A model generated the notes under the pieces. The model saw only the letters and a program-made list of their open reading frames with translations, did no database searches and had not been told where the DNA came from. A stretch of DNA of 64,000 bases from Methylorubrum salsuginis. GTDB lineage: Bacteria; Pseudomonadota; Alphaproteobacteria; Rhizobiales; Beijerinckiaceae. The position numbers were made by a program, and so were the translations under genes. Position 1 is the stretch's first letter, and the number at the start of each line of letters is the position of its first letter. The stretch spans positions 1-64,000 of the forward strand of contig NZ_FOSV01000007.1 of NCBI RefSeq assembly GCF_900114375.1, in the 5' to 3' direction. This document shows positions 7,562 to 15,660 of this stretch, in pieces.

Positions 7562-8545
7562 TCACGGCTTCATCGTCGAGACCACCGCGTTCTTGGCGCG
7601 ATCCACCACGGCGACGCTGAGGTCGCGGTTGAGGACGTAGGCGTGGGCGTTGTCGGCGGAGAACGCGATCGCTTGGCGCGGCTCGTTCAGGCCGGTCACA
7701 GTGCCGACGACCTTGAGCGTGCCGGTATCGATCACCGAAAGCGAATTGTCCTTGAGGTTGCCCGAATAGACGAAGCGCCCGTCCGGGGTCAGCGCGGCCC
7801 CGTAGGGGTCCTTGCCCACCGCCACCTCGGAGGTGACCTTGCGGGCGGCGACATCGACCACGCCGATGGTATTGCGGCCGCTGTTGGCGGCAAACAGCGT
7901 CCTGCCGTCCTTGGTGATCGAGATGGCGCGCAGCTTGTCGAACCCGGCGATCTCGCCGGTGATCTTGTTCGTGGCGGTATCGACCAACGTGATCTTGTCG
8001 CCGAGGAAGTTCGTCACGAACACGGTCTTGCCGTCCGGAGACAGCTTCACGCCCTGGCGCGGCTGCGAAAAGCCGGGGATCACGGCATCTGCCAGCAGGG
8101 TCTTGGTGTCGAACACGGTCAGCGTGCTCGCGGCTTCGTTGTTGACGTAGAGCTTGGTGCCGTCGGCCGAGAGCACCGTGCCGAAGGCCCCGGGGCCGGC
8201 GGCGAGAACGCCGGCCTCCTTGCCGGTGGCGGTCTCGTAGATCGTGATCCGGCCGGTGCCGCTGTCGGAGACGTAGAAGCGGGCGCCGTCCGGTGCGAAC
8301 ACGATGTTGCGCGGCGTCACGAAGCCGTCGAGGCGGCGCAGCACCGTGCCCTTGGCGACGTCGTAGACGATGACGGCGCTCTCCTCGCTGTTCGACACCG
8401 CGGCGACCGTGCCGGCAGCGTTCAGGGCCAGCGCGTTGTTCTTGATCGCGCCGTCGAAGCCGGCGGCGAATCCAGGTTGGTGCTGGGCGAGGAGCAAGGC
8501 GGCTCCCGCAAGGAGGGCACGCAGGCTGGTGCGGATTTGGGTCAT
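7562..8545 (-). CDS. Periplasmic YVTN/YncE-type beta-propeller protein
   Basis: The 327-residue protein has a signal peptide (LRALLAGAALLLAQHQPGFAA) and about seven propeller blades with repeats such as SPDGKTVFVTNFLGDKITL, TPDGRFVYSGNLKDNSLSV and SADGTKLYVNNEAASTLTV. Such proteins are periplasmic scaffolds or binding proteins. Its position between a sulfite-oxidase homologue and sorAB, all on one strand, suggests a link to sulfite oxidation, but no enzymatic residues can be named. The ATG at 8545 is chosen because the signal peptide follows it; a longer frame upstream lacks one. Confidence 0.85.
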   Translation of the reverse strand: MTQIRTSLRALLAGAALLLAQHQPGFAAGFDGAIKNNALALNAAGTVAAVSNSEESAVIVYDVAKGTVLRRLDGFVTPRNIVFAPDGARFYVSDSGTGRITIYETATGKEAGVLAAGPGAFGTVLSADGTKLYVNNEAASTLTVFDTKTLLADAVIPGFSQPRQGVKLSPDGKTVFVTNFLGDKITLVDTATNKITGEIAGFDKLRAISITKDGRTLFAANSGRNTIGVVDVAARKVTSEVAVGKDPYGAALTPDGRFVYSGNLKDNSLSVIDTGTLKVVGTVTGLNEPRQAIAFSADNAHAYVLNRDLSVAVVDRAKNAVVSTMKP

Positions 8546-8731
8546 GAAGCGTGTCTTTCGAGCATGCGCGCTCGTTCGGCAGCCAGGGGCCGGCCGTGAG
8601 GGCGGGTTCGTAGTCGGTTTGCGTAGTGCGGGACTGGTCCGGCGGTACATCGCCTCAAGGAGATGCCAGCGAGGGTGGTCTATTCCCCGAGGCCGGCGAA
8701 AAAAGTACGACGGCCTCGGGGTTCAGGGGAC

Positions 8732-9070
8732 TCAGGGTGTGGGCTTCAGCGCCGTGAGGTAATCGACGATGGTCTGCACGTCGGCCTGATCGACCGGCGC
8801 CTTGTAGACATGGACCATCTTGTTCACGGTCTCGGTCCACTGGGCCTTCGTGAGCTTGGGCTGGGTCAGCACCATCCCGGCCGAATGGCAGGCGAGGCAG
8901 TTGTTGTTGACCGCCTCCGCCCCCGGCCCGTCCGGGAAGATTCGGTCGGAAGTCGGCATCTCGATCGACTGCGAGGTGAATCGCATCGGCTCGGGAGCCG
9001 GGGCGGCGAGCGCCACCAGGGGCGACAGTATGAGCGCGGCGATCAAGGCCGCAGGGCGGATGTCAATCAT
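8732..9070 (-). CDS. sorB: SorB, cytochrome c subunit of sulfite dehydrogenase
   Basis: A 112-residue protein with a signal peptide (LIAALILSPLVALAAPA) and a single haem c motif, CLACH at residues 58-62, preceded by the NNN turn typical of SorB. A later methionine (about residue 84, NKMVHVY) could be the sixth ligand. It starts 12 bases after the stop of the molybdenum subunit gene SorA, so the two form one transcript, as in the Starkeya SorAB heterodimer. It takes the electrons from sulfite oxidation and passes them to a soluble cytochrome c. Confidence 0.88.
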   Translation of the reverse strand: MIDIRPAALIAALILSPLVALAAPAPEPMRFTSQSIEMPTSDRIFPDGPGAEAVNNNCLACHSAGMVLTQPKLTKAQWTETVNKMVHVYKAPVDQADVQTIVDYLTALKPTP

Positions 9071-9081
9071 GGCTGTTCTCC

Positions 9082-10305
9082 TCAAGCGGCCTGGAGAGAT
9101 ACGGTCTCGATGCCGTTCTGCATGAAGCCGGCCCCGTTCCAGACGCGGTCCATCGGTTGCGCGACGCCGTTGGCGTTGGTGCAGCGGACCCTCACCGTGT
9201 GGATCCCGGCGGCCAGCGCCGGCAGGCTGCCGTCGAAGCGGCGGAAGCTGTAGGGGCCCTCGTCCGCGCCGAGCTGCGCCGGAATCCACGTCGCTCCGCC
9301 GTCTCCGGAGAACTCGACCGTCTTCACCCCGCAATCGCCGCCGAAGGCGATGCCGCGGATGGCCACCGGCGTTCCAGCCGCCACCTTGGCGCCGTCCTGC
9401 AGGTTGGTGACGAACGAGCGCGGCACCATCTTGTTGATCGGCACCGTCTTGAAGCCGGTCTGGCCGGGCTTGATGTTGGCGCCCGGCACGTCCGGGATGC
9501 GGTAGGCGGTCTTCATCCAGTATTGCTCGTCGGGCTTGTCCAGGACCTCGATGTCGGACAGCATCTTGACCCAGTAGGTCGAGTACCAGCCCGGCACCAC
9601 GAGGCGGAGCGGGAAGCCGTTGAGAAGCGGCAATTGCTCGCCATTCATCGCGTAGGCGATCATCACCTCACCATTGTTGGCGTGGTCGAGATCGAGCGAC
9701 TTCTTGAAGTCCGGCGCGTCGTCGACCACCGGCGCGTCGAGGCCGTTGAAGCGCACCTGCACGGCACCGGCCTTCACCCCGGCCTTTGCGAGCACGTCCT
9801 TGAGCCGCACGCCGGTCCAGCAGGCATTGCCCATCGAGCCGTTGGCCCATTGCGCGCCGGGCACCCGCGGCTCGAACAGCCCACGCGAATTGCCCGAGCA
9901 CTGGTTCACCGCGGCGATCTCGAAGCGCGGCAGACCGGCGATGGCGTCGAGGGAGAGGGAGAGCTCCTTCTCGACATGGCCGTGGACCTTCAGCCGAAAG
10001 GTACCGGCATCGACTTCGGTCGGGATCGAGGCCCAGTGCCAGCGCACGTAGAAGCGGTCGTTGGGGGTGAACACGCCCTCGTCGAACACCGAGAACGGCG
10101 TCTCCAGCAGCGGCGGATGGGTGCGCTGGATGATCATCTCGCCCTTGCCCGGAAAGGCCGTGGTCAGCGCCCGCTCGTCCGGGCCGCCGGGCAGCGGAAG
10201 CTTCACCGAGCCCGCGGCCCAAGCCGGCATCGCGGCGGCGAGGCTACCGAGGCCGAGGCCACCCAGGACGAGGCGGCGATTAAACGGTTCGTGCAGATGG
10301 CGCAT
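9082..10305 (-). CDS. sorA: SorA, periplasmic sulfite:cytochrome c oxidoreductase, Mo subunit
   Basis: This 407-residue enzyme starts with a Tat-type leader (NRRLVLGGLGLGSLAAA). It carries the sulfite oxidase fold: the molybdenum-ligating cysteine near residue 136 in VNQCSGNSRGLF, SMGNACWTGVRLKDVL, AYAMNGEQLPLLNGFPLRL and WVKMLSDIEVLDKPDEQYWM, then the C-terminal domain with VEFSGDGGATW. These match SorA, which oxidises sulfite to sulfate in the periplasm. The ATG at 10305 is used because the twin-arginine leader begins there; a longer upstream frame adds 66 residues with no homology. sorB follows directly. Confidence 0.92.
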   Translation of the reverse strand: MRHLHEPFNRRLVLGGLGLGSLAAAMPAWAAGSVKLPLPGGPDERALTTAFPGKGEMIIQRTHPPLLETPFSVFDEGVFTPNDRFYVRWHWASIPTEVDAGTFRLKVHGHVEKELSLSLDAIAGLPRFEIAAVNQCSGNSRGLFEPRVPGAQWANGSMGNACWTGVRLKDVLAKAGVKAGAVQVRFNGLDAPVVDDAPDFKKSLDLDHANNGEVMIAYAMNGEQLPLLNGFPLRLVVPGWYSTYWVKMLSDIEVLDKPDEQYWMKTAYRIPDVPGANIKPGQTGFKTVPINKMVPRSFVTNLQDGAKVAAGTPVAIRGIAFGGDCGVKTVEFSGDGGATWIPAQLGADEGPYSFRRFDGSLPALAAGIHTVRVRCTNANGVAQPMDRVWNGAGFMQNGIETVSLQAA

Positions 10306-10504
10306 GATGTCTCCCTGGAATCGTTTGTTGAGCCGCGTTGGCCAGTCGCCGAATCTCGGTGTCGACGTCGGTCGACGGCCTTGGCGTCGGTCGGAACGGT
10401 CCGGTCTCGCCGCCGGAAACCCGTGTCGTCGATTCGGGGCTTCCCGGCGGAAAGGTGTTCCCCCGTGCAGGAGATGCTGCGACGAGACGATTATTCCATC
10501 CAAT

Positions 10505-10527
10505 GATCGTTTGAGATTTCAACGATC
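10505..10527. promoter_or_regulatory. Palindromic operator candidate upstream of sorA
   Basis: GATCGTT (10505-10511) and AACGATC (10521-10527) are perfect arms around a 9-base spacer, about 200 bases before the sorA start. Further GATCG/CGATCT half-copies lie nearby. The spacing fits a LysR or similar dimer site. It lies just downstream of the small gene at 10583-10717 and could serve the sorAB operon. Confidence 0.45.
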
Positions 10528-10582
10528 TCCCATTGCGATCGTCCGAAGATTTCCGATCTCCGGTCAATGGCGGGCGGCCGGA

Positions 10583-10717
10583 TCAGATTAACGTCAGCCA
10601 GGCGGTTCCGACGGCGACGACGGTCAGAGCGACCGTCCAGAACAGAACCCAGCGCATGTGACTGCTGGTTTCACCCTGCCGGGCCTCGTCGGTGGTCTCG
10701 ATAGTGGGTCGGGTCAT
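10583..10717 (-). CDS. Very small single-helix membrane protein
   Basis: The reverse strand encodes 44 residues from ATG 10717: a polar N-terminus (MTRPTIETTDEARQGETSS) and one hydrophobic helix (WVLFWTVALTVVAVGTAWL). A purine-rich stretch lies just before the ATG. The T-D-E-A-R-Q-G opening is reminiscent of small proteins found with respiratory complexes in this group, but that is from memory only. It has no known domain. It sits between the sorAB operon and a small secreted protein on the same strand. Confidence 0.55.
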   Translation of the reverse strand: MTRPTIETTDEARQGETSSHMRWVLFWTVALTVVAVGTAWLTLI

Positions 10718-10798
10718 GATGGATCTCCCTGCCATTTGGATGGTCGAAGCCTTCACGCACCGCCGGGCGGATGCCCGGCGGCCAAAGGGGGGGCGCTC

Positions 10799-11032
10799 TC
10801 AGCGGCCGATCAGTTCCCGCGCCGGGCCGCCGGTCTCCTGGCCGCGGCCACGGGCGTAGGTCGGGAGCGCCGGGTTCTTGGCGTTGGCACCATCGGTGTC
10901 GCCGTAGACCAGAGCAGATGGGTTGGTGAAGGAGCGGGTCTGCGGTGCGCGGAGGCCCTGGGCCTGCGAAAGGCCCGTCATGCCGACAAGAGTGGAGGCG
11001 GCAAGGACGACGGCGGCGATCGTACGGGTCAT
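10799..11032 (-). CDS. Small secreted hypothetical protein
   Basis: A 77-residue protein with a clear signal peptide (MTRTIAAVVLAASTLVG, cleavage after SQA near residue 24) and a mature part of about 53 polar residues with no cysteine and no recognised domain. It follows a purine-rich ribosome site and lies upstream of the 44-residue membrane protein gene on the same strand. The function is unknown. Confidence 0.6.
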   Translation of the reverse strand: MTRTIAAVVLAASTLVGMTGLSQAQGLRAPQTRSFTNPSALVYGDTDGANAKNPALPTYARGRGQETGGPARELIGR

Positions 11033-11246
11033 GGTCGATATCCTTCTGGTGGGGTCGTCACGTCTGTTCGTGATGACGAGAAGTTAGCGGCCAAGAGTCG
11101 TTCTTAATAACAGTTTGATCAGCTGATTCTAATCGATGTTATCGATGTGACAGCGCCGCGTGCGAGCCGCTTTCTATCGCGGGGGCGCGTGATGCGGGGT
11201 CGTGCTAGAGCCGGTGCGTCGACCCTCCGAAGCCCGAGAGCGCCCC

Positions 11247-12398
11247 GTGTCCGAATCCAGTCTGCTGGCGATCAGCACAGGCTTGAAGCCGCTCTCGCGC
11301 CTCCAGCATCCCCGGGACGTGATCCGGCAATTCACGCCCAACTGGTTCACTGTGGTGATGGGCACAGGTGTGGTCGCCTTGGCCCTTGACCGTTTGCCGG
11401 CGACGCATGACCTGCTGGCCCCGGTCCCGCTCGGTCTCTGGCTCGCCTCCGTCCTGCTCTTCGTCACCTTCTGCCTGGTCTACGGCGCGCGCTGGATCTT
11501 CTTCTTCGACGGGGCCCGGCGGATTTTCGGCCACTCGACGGTGTCGATGTTTTTCGGGGCGATCCCGATGGCGCTGGCGACGCTGCTGAACGGGCTGCTG
11601 ATCTTCGGTCCACCGTATCTCGGCAGCGAGACCGTCCGCATCGCCCTGCCGCTGTGGTGGATCGACGTGGTGCTCGCCATGATCTGCGCCGTGGCGATTC
11701 CCTATCTCATGTTCACCCGCCAGGAGCACCGCATCGACCAGATGACGGCCGTCTGGCTGCTGCCGGTGGTGACCGCCGAGGTCGTCGCCGTTTCCGGCGG
11801 CCTGCTCGCCCCGGCTCTGGTCGGCGAGAGCCAGCAGCTTGCCGTCATCGTCACGAGCTTCGTACTCTGGGGCGTCTCGGTCCCGCTGGCGCTGAGTATC
11901 CTGGCGATCCTGGTGCTACGCATGGCGCTCCACAACCTGCCGCCGCGGGAGATGGCCGCATCGAGCTGGCTCTCCCTCGGACCGCTCGGAACCGGGGCGC
12001 TCGGCCTGCTCGTGCTGGGGCAGGCCGGTGGCCCGATCCTCGCGGCGGGCGGCTTTCCCGCCGCGCCCGAGATCCTCCGGATCACGGGCCTGATCGGCGC
12101 GCTGATCCTCTGGGGCTACGGTGCCTGGTGGTTCCTGCTCTCGCTCGCCGTCACAGTGCGCTATCTGCGCGCCGGCGTTCCGTTCAACCTCGGCTGGTGG
12201 GGCTACATCTTCCCCCTCGGCGTCTATGCCCTGGCGACCCTCCGGATTGGCGAAGTGACGGAGCTGAGCGGGTTCGCCTGGCTCGGAGCAGGCCTCGTCG
12301 GCTTGCTGACGCTGCTCTGGCTGGTCGTGTCCGTGCGCACCCTACGCGGGGCCTATCGCGGCGAGCTCTTCGTCTCGCCCTGCCTCGCCGGGGCCTGA
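11247..12398 (+). CDS. TDT family exporter (TehA/SSU1/SLAC1-like)
   Basis: This protein of about 383 residues has ten predicted hydrophobic helices. Its opening, QFTPNWFTVVMGTGVVALAL, is the signature of tellurite-resistance/dicarboxylate transporter (TDT) proteins, including the sulfite pump SSU1. Other matching parts are FFGAIPMALATLLNGL and the late NLGWWGYIFPLGVYALAT. Being next to sorAB, the likely role is sulfite or other anion efflux through the inner membrane; tellurite or malate cannot be excluded. The GTG at 11247 (VSESSLLAIS) is chosen, though a GTG at 11202 is also in frame. It is divergent from the small secreted gene. Confidence 0.85.
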   Translation: MSESSLLAISTGLKPLSRLQHPRDVIRQFTPNWFTVVMGTGVVALALDRLPATHDLLAPVPLGLWLASVLLFVTFCLVYGARWIFFFDGARRIFGHSTVSMFFGAIPMALATLLNGLLIFGPPYLGSETVRIALPLWWIDVVLAMICAVAIPYLMFTRQEHRIDQMTAVWLLPVVTAEVVAVSGGLLAPALVGESQQLAVIVTSFVLWGVSVPLALSILAILVLRMALHNLPPREMAASSWLSLGPLGTGALGLLVLGQAGGPILAAGGFPAAPEILRITGLIGALILWGYGAWWFLLSLAVTVRYLRAGVPFNLGWWGYIFPLGVYALATLRIGEVTELSGFAWLGAGLVGLLTLLWLVVSVRTLRGAYRGELFVSPCLAGA

Positions 12399-12423
12399 GT
12401 TGCCCTCGGCGTATCCGACCGAT

Positions 12424-13569
12424 TCAGGCTAGGCCGAGCACGCGGATCAGGCCGAGGCTGACGGCGCCGAGCGCGAGGAGCGAGGCGACCACCGCCAGGG
12501 TCACCCGCGCGCCGGCCTTGGCGACGCTGCGCACGTCGACGCCGAGGCCGAGCGCCGCCATCGAGACCACGGTCAGCACGTTCGCAGTCTCCGCCATCGG
12601 CGCGAGCGCAAGCTGCGGGATCATCCCGGCCGAGCGGAGACCTGCGAGCGCCAGGAAGGCGAGGATGAACCACGGCACCAGGCGGTGGATTGCGAGGCTG
12701 CCGCGAGTCGGGCGGTCGCCGGCGGTGACGGCGGGGGCAGCCTCGTCGGTCTCCTCGCGCAACCGGCTCGCACCGAGCGAGAGCGCCAGAACAACCGGAC
12801 CGAGCATCAGCACCCGGACAAGCTTCACCAGGGTTCCGACCTGAACGCTGAGCATCGCGACCGGCCCGGTCGCCGCGAGAACCTGCGGCACGGCGTAGAC
12901 GGTGAGGCCGGCGAGCACCCCGTACTGCATCGGCGATAGGCCGAGCAGCGGCACCAACAGCGGCAGGCCGAGCACCACCAGCACGCCGAGCACTGCGGTG
13001 AAGGCGATGGAGGCGGCGACGTCCTCGCCGTCGGCACCGATCACCGGGGCCGTAGCGGCGATCGCCGAGTTGCCGCAGATCGAGTTGCCGCAGGCGACGA
13101 GGATCGCCATGCGCGGATGCAGGCCGAGCGCCCGGCCGATGCCGTAGCTCGACAGGATCGCGACCACGACGACGCCCGCGATGCCGAAGAGCAGGCCTGG
13201 ACCGGCGGCGAGGATCGTCGCAAGGCTGAGCGACGCGCCGAGCAGCACGACCGCGATCTCCAGAACGGTTTTCGCCCCGAAGGCGATGCCCGGGAAGAAT
13301 CGCTGCGATGGGGTCCAGGCAGTGCGGATCGCGCTCCCGAGCAGGATCGCCAGCACCAGAGCTTCGAGCCAGGCGCGACCAAACAGACGTGCCTCGGCGG
13401 CCTCGAAGCCAACCGCCGCGGCGGTAACCGCCACGCAGAGGCCCAGCCCCGGAAGAATGGCTCGCATGCCGGCCAGGACGCCAAATGAGCGAGGGTAGGG
13501 CGATTGGTTTGGCAACGACATGGGAAGCTCCGAGGTGATGCCCGAGAGTTCCACGTCGCTTCCGTTCAA
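12424..13569 (-). CDS. YeiH/UPF0324 family putative sulfate exporter
   Basis: The 381-residue protein has about ten membrane helices and the hallmark motif CGNSICGNSAIAA around residue 160, with VLEIAVVLLGASLSL before it and GLGVDVRSVAKAG near the end. This is the YeiH family, annotated as putative sulfate exporters, sometimes regulated with sulfonate or sulfite use. It converges with the TDT exporter at 12398, so two different anion exporters face each other beside the sulfite dehydrogenase. The first 35 residues are polar and an internal start (MSLPNQS) is possible. Confidence 0.85.
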   Translation of the reverse strand: MNGSDVELSGITSELPMSLPNQSPYPRSFGVLAGMRAILPGLGLCVAVTAAAVGFEAAEARLFGRAWLEALVLAILLGSAIRTAWTPSQRFFPGIAFGAKTVLEIAVVLLGASLSLATILAAGPGLLFGIAGVVVVAILSSYGIGRALGLHPRMAILVACGNSICGNSAIAATAPVIGADGEDVAASIAFTAVLGVLVVLGLPLLVPLLGLSPMQYGVLAGLTVYAVPQVLAATGPVAMLSVQVGTLVKLVRVLMLGPVVLALSLGASRLREETDEAAPAVTAGDRPTRGSLAIHRLVPWFILAFLALAGLRSAGMIPQLALAPMAETANVLTVVSMAALGLGVDVRSVAKAGARVTLAVVASLLALGAVSLGLIRVLGLA

Positions 13570-14584
13570 TCCAATAGAACGGTAAGATGTGTTTGATCGT
13601 TAAATACGATGCGACACGGGAGCGTGCTGAACCGATCTCGACCGAACGTGAGCCATTCATCGATTCGGCCTCAGCACCTCGATGGCAATGCGAAGCGGCA
13701 TGGCGGTCTTGCGACGCTGCATGGAGCACCTCCGGCTTCACCTTCACACCTAAACCAGGTGTCCGTGAAACCGGCAGCAGGCCAAACAGGCTGAATTTTA
13801 CGACGTGCTTAAGTCCGCTACCGTGACTTTCTTTACGATTGCGGACAGGCAGAAACCCACCCAACCGGGCCGCCGGCGTCTGCCTCAACAGCCTGGAAGC
13901 GGACCTTCCAAGAGTCTGCAATGGGTCAGGAGTTCGCATGCCGTTTGTTCGGCTGTGCTCCACTTCCGGACCTTCTGCGACAACCGCTGGAATGGCCGCT
14001 CTTCGCTTGCAAGCGGTCGCTGCGCGGAGTGGTCGAGCCGGGAGGCTACATGATCCTGAGACCGAAGCCGCCCGCGTCCAGGCTCGCCTCCGGAAGGTCG
14101 AGAACCAGCTCCACCGCTTCCGGGCTGAGGAGTTTTTGGGACCGCGTCATGCAGGAGATAGCCGAGCTCATCGCCGAGCGCGGCCCCTTCATGCCCGACG
14201 AGATCCTGCCGGAGCTCAGAGCCGTGACGCTCCGCGGCGCCACCTTGAACAAGGAGCCGCTTTCCCCCGGCGACCCTCAAGAAGAAGATGGACGTGCGGG
14301 TGTCGTTCGAACGCTACTTCGAGCCTCGCGACGTGGGACGCTACGCCCGTCGGGCCGGATGAGGCGCGCGGATGCCCAGCCAGGGAGCCAAGCGCCTCGT
14401 GTCGGTCGCCGCTGGACGTTGGGTACCAAGCCGTACTGGCAGTAAGTGGCGAAGCATGCGGCGGTACCGTGATGCTCCTACAATTCGTCGCAGCAAGCGT
14501 TGCCGCCCCTCAGGAGTGACGGTCTCGTCGACGGGCTCCGTTCCGCCGTTCCCTGATGGTGCTCGGAGAACCGGACCCCGTCGA
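13570..14584. other. Gene-poor 1-kb stretch with repeat and decayed sequence
   Basis: No convincing gene is seen over about 1 kb. The stretch holds the second 17-bp dispersed repeat at 13922-13938. It also has a fragment at about 14100-14260 that reads RVMQEIAELIAERGPFMPDE with no complete frame around it. The composition is mixed and frames are short on both strands. It looks like accumulated remnants of mobile elements between the sulfite block and the sox block. Confidence 0.5.
13922..13938. repeat. Dispersed 17-bp repeat, copy 2
   Basis: TGGGTCAGGAGTTCGCA, identical to the copies at 368-384 and 46092-46108. It is followed by TGCCGTTTGTTCGGCTG, which differs from the continuation of copy 3 (CACCGATTGTTCGGCTG) at only three bases, so copies 2 and 3 share about 34 bases. 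Confidence 0.65.
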
Positions 14585-15259
14585 CTAATGGAGGCGGTTG
14601 GAGGCCAGGGCCGCGCGGTCGGCGATCTCGACCTGACCGCGCCGCAGGATCACGAGACCGGCCTCGGCCCATTGTGCCAGGATGCGGCTGACGACCTCGC
14701 GGACGCTGCCCACGTCGGCGGCGAGTTGCTGGTGGGTCTTGTGGACGACGCCGTCGGGGCCGGCCTCCGTGAGGAGCCGGCGCGCAAGCCTTTGCTCCAG
14801 CGGCGCGAAAGCCACCTCCTCGATCAGCGTGAACATGCTCGCCATGAGCCTGGAATAGTCGTCGAGGACGAAGCTTCGAAACTCCGGGCTCTCCGCCATC
14901 AACTGCTGGAACGTCGAGGCCGGGATCGCCGCAAGTTCGGTGCGCTCCTCCGCGATACTCTCGGCAGGGAAGCCCCCGCCGGCCAACAGGCACTGGGTGG
15001 TGAGCACGCATGTCCCGCCCGCGCCGACCTTGTAGATCAGCACCTCGCGCCCGCCCTCCGACATCCGGAAGACGCGGGTCCGACCGTCGATGCACATGAG
15101 GTAGTTCGCGCAGGCGCCATCGAGTTCGTATGCGACGGCCCCGGCTTCGAGGACGGGGAAGTGCACCGTACCGCGCGCGATCTGCAGATGGGCGGCGGAG
15201 AAGCCCTTGATGAGGGGGAAGCGCTCGATCCAGCGCTCGACCTGATGGTTGTCCGGCAT
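14585..15259 (-). CDS. Crp/Fnr family regulator
   Basis: This 224-residue protein has an N-terminal cyclic-nucleotide-binding-like barrel (residues about 10-125) and a C-terminal winged helix with THQQLAADVGSVREVVSRIL, the recognition helix pattern of the Crp/Fnr family. It lacks the N-terminal four-cysteine cluster of FNR. Instead it has cysteines at GACANYLMC and in GGTCVLTTQCLL, which could serve as redox or thiol sensors (inference). It is divergent from the SoxYZ-like operon at 15661, with two similar palindromes between them. The ATG at 15259 gives a normal N-terminus. Confidence 0.9.
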   Translation of the reverse strand: MPDNHQVERWIERFPLIKGFSAAHLQIARGTVHFPVLEAGAVAYELDGACANYLMCIDGRTRVFRMSEGGREVLIYKVGAGGTCVLTTQCLLAGGGFPAESIAEERTELAAIPASTFQQLMAESPEFRSFVLDDYSRLMASMFTLIEEVAFAPLEQRLARRLLTEAGPDGVVHKTHQQLAADVGSVREVVSRILAQWAEAGLVILRRGQVEIADRAALASNRLH

Positions 15260-15339
15260 ATGTGACGTCCGCCTGCCGCCGGCGCGATGCATGACCGCCC
15301 CGTCGTTCTTGGAAGTTTCTCCCGCCGTTCCAGGCCGGT

Positions 15340-15354
15340 GTTACCCGAGGTCAC
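15340..15354. promoter_or_regulatory. Palindromic site upstream of the Crp/Fnr gene
   Basis: GTTACC (15340-15345) and GGTCAC (15349-15354) form an imperfect palindrome followed by CGG, about 81 bases before the Crp/Fnr start codon. A near copy with better symmetry lies at 15564-15577. The pair may be the regulator's own binding sites. Confidence 0.5.
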
Positions 15355-15563
15355 CGGCTCGTTCGGCCTCGCCGACATAACATTTCCCGCGAGATCCCAT
15401 AAGCCGATCACCGGGACGCAAAACCAAGCCGTCCCAGGGCACCTCGACGCACGAAGACCTACGCCGTCGGCGTCCGAACCCCGTCTGCCCTGCGAGGCGA
15501 CCTCCCCCCTGAACCCGCCGCCGCCCCCGTTCCTGAGAGAATCGTGAGCGGCTGCCGACTTGC

Positions 15564-15577
15564 GTGACCCAGGTCAC
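15564..15577. promoter_or_regulatory. Perfect GTGACC-N2-GGTCAC palindrome
   Basis: GTGACC and GGTCAC are exact complements separated by CA, located about 85 bases before the SoxYZ-like carrier gene. It shares the right half GGTCACCG with the site at 15340-15354 next to the divergent Crp/Fnr gene. The position suits an activator site for the 15661-18220 operon. Confidence 0.55.
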
Positions 15578-15660
15578 CGACGCCCGGCCGGATAAGGGCT
15601 ACGGTCTTCTCAATCGGACCTGCGAACGGCAGGCATGACGACAACGGAGGAGCAAACGCC

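Noticed and set aside
11180-11200. GGGCGCG start resembling the 5' acceptor of the tRNA whose 3' end lies at 56195
   Set aside because: No D-arm, anticodon arm or T-arm follows, so it is not a tRNA gene.
14046-14445. Overlapping frames on both strands in the 14-kb gap
   Set aside because: None has a convincing start, composition or family; only a fragment (RVMQEIAELIAERGPFMPDE) looks protein-like.
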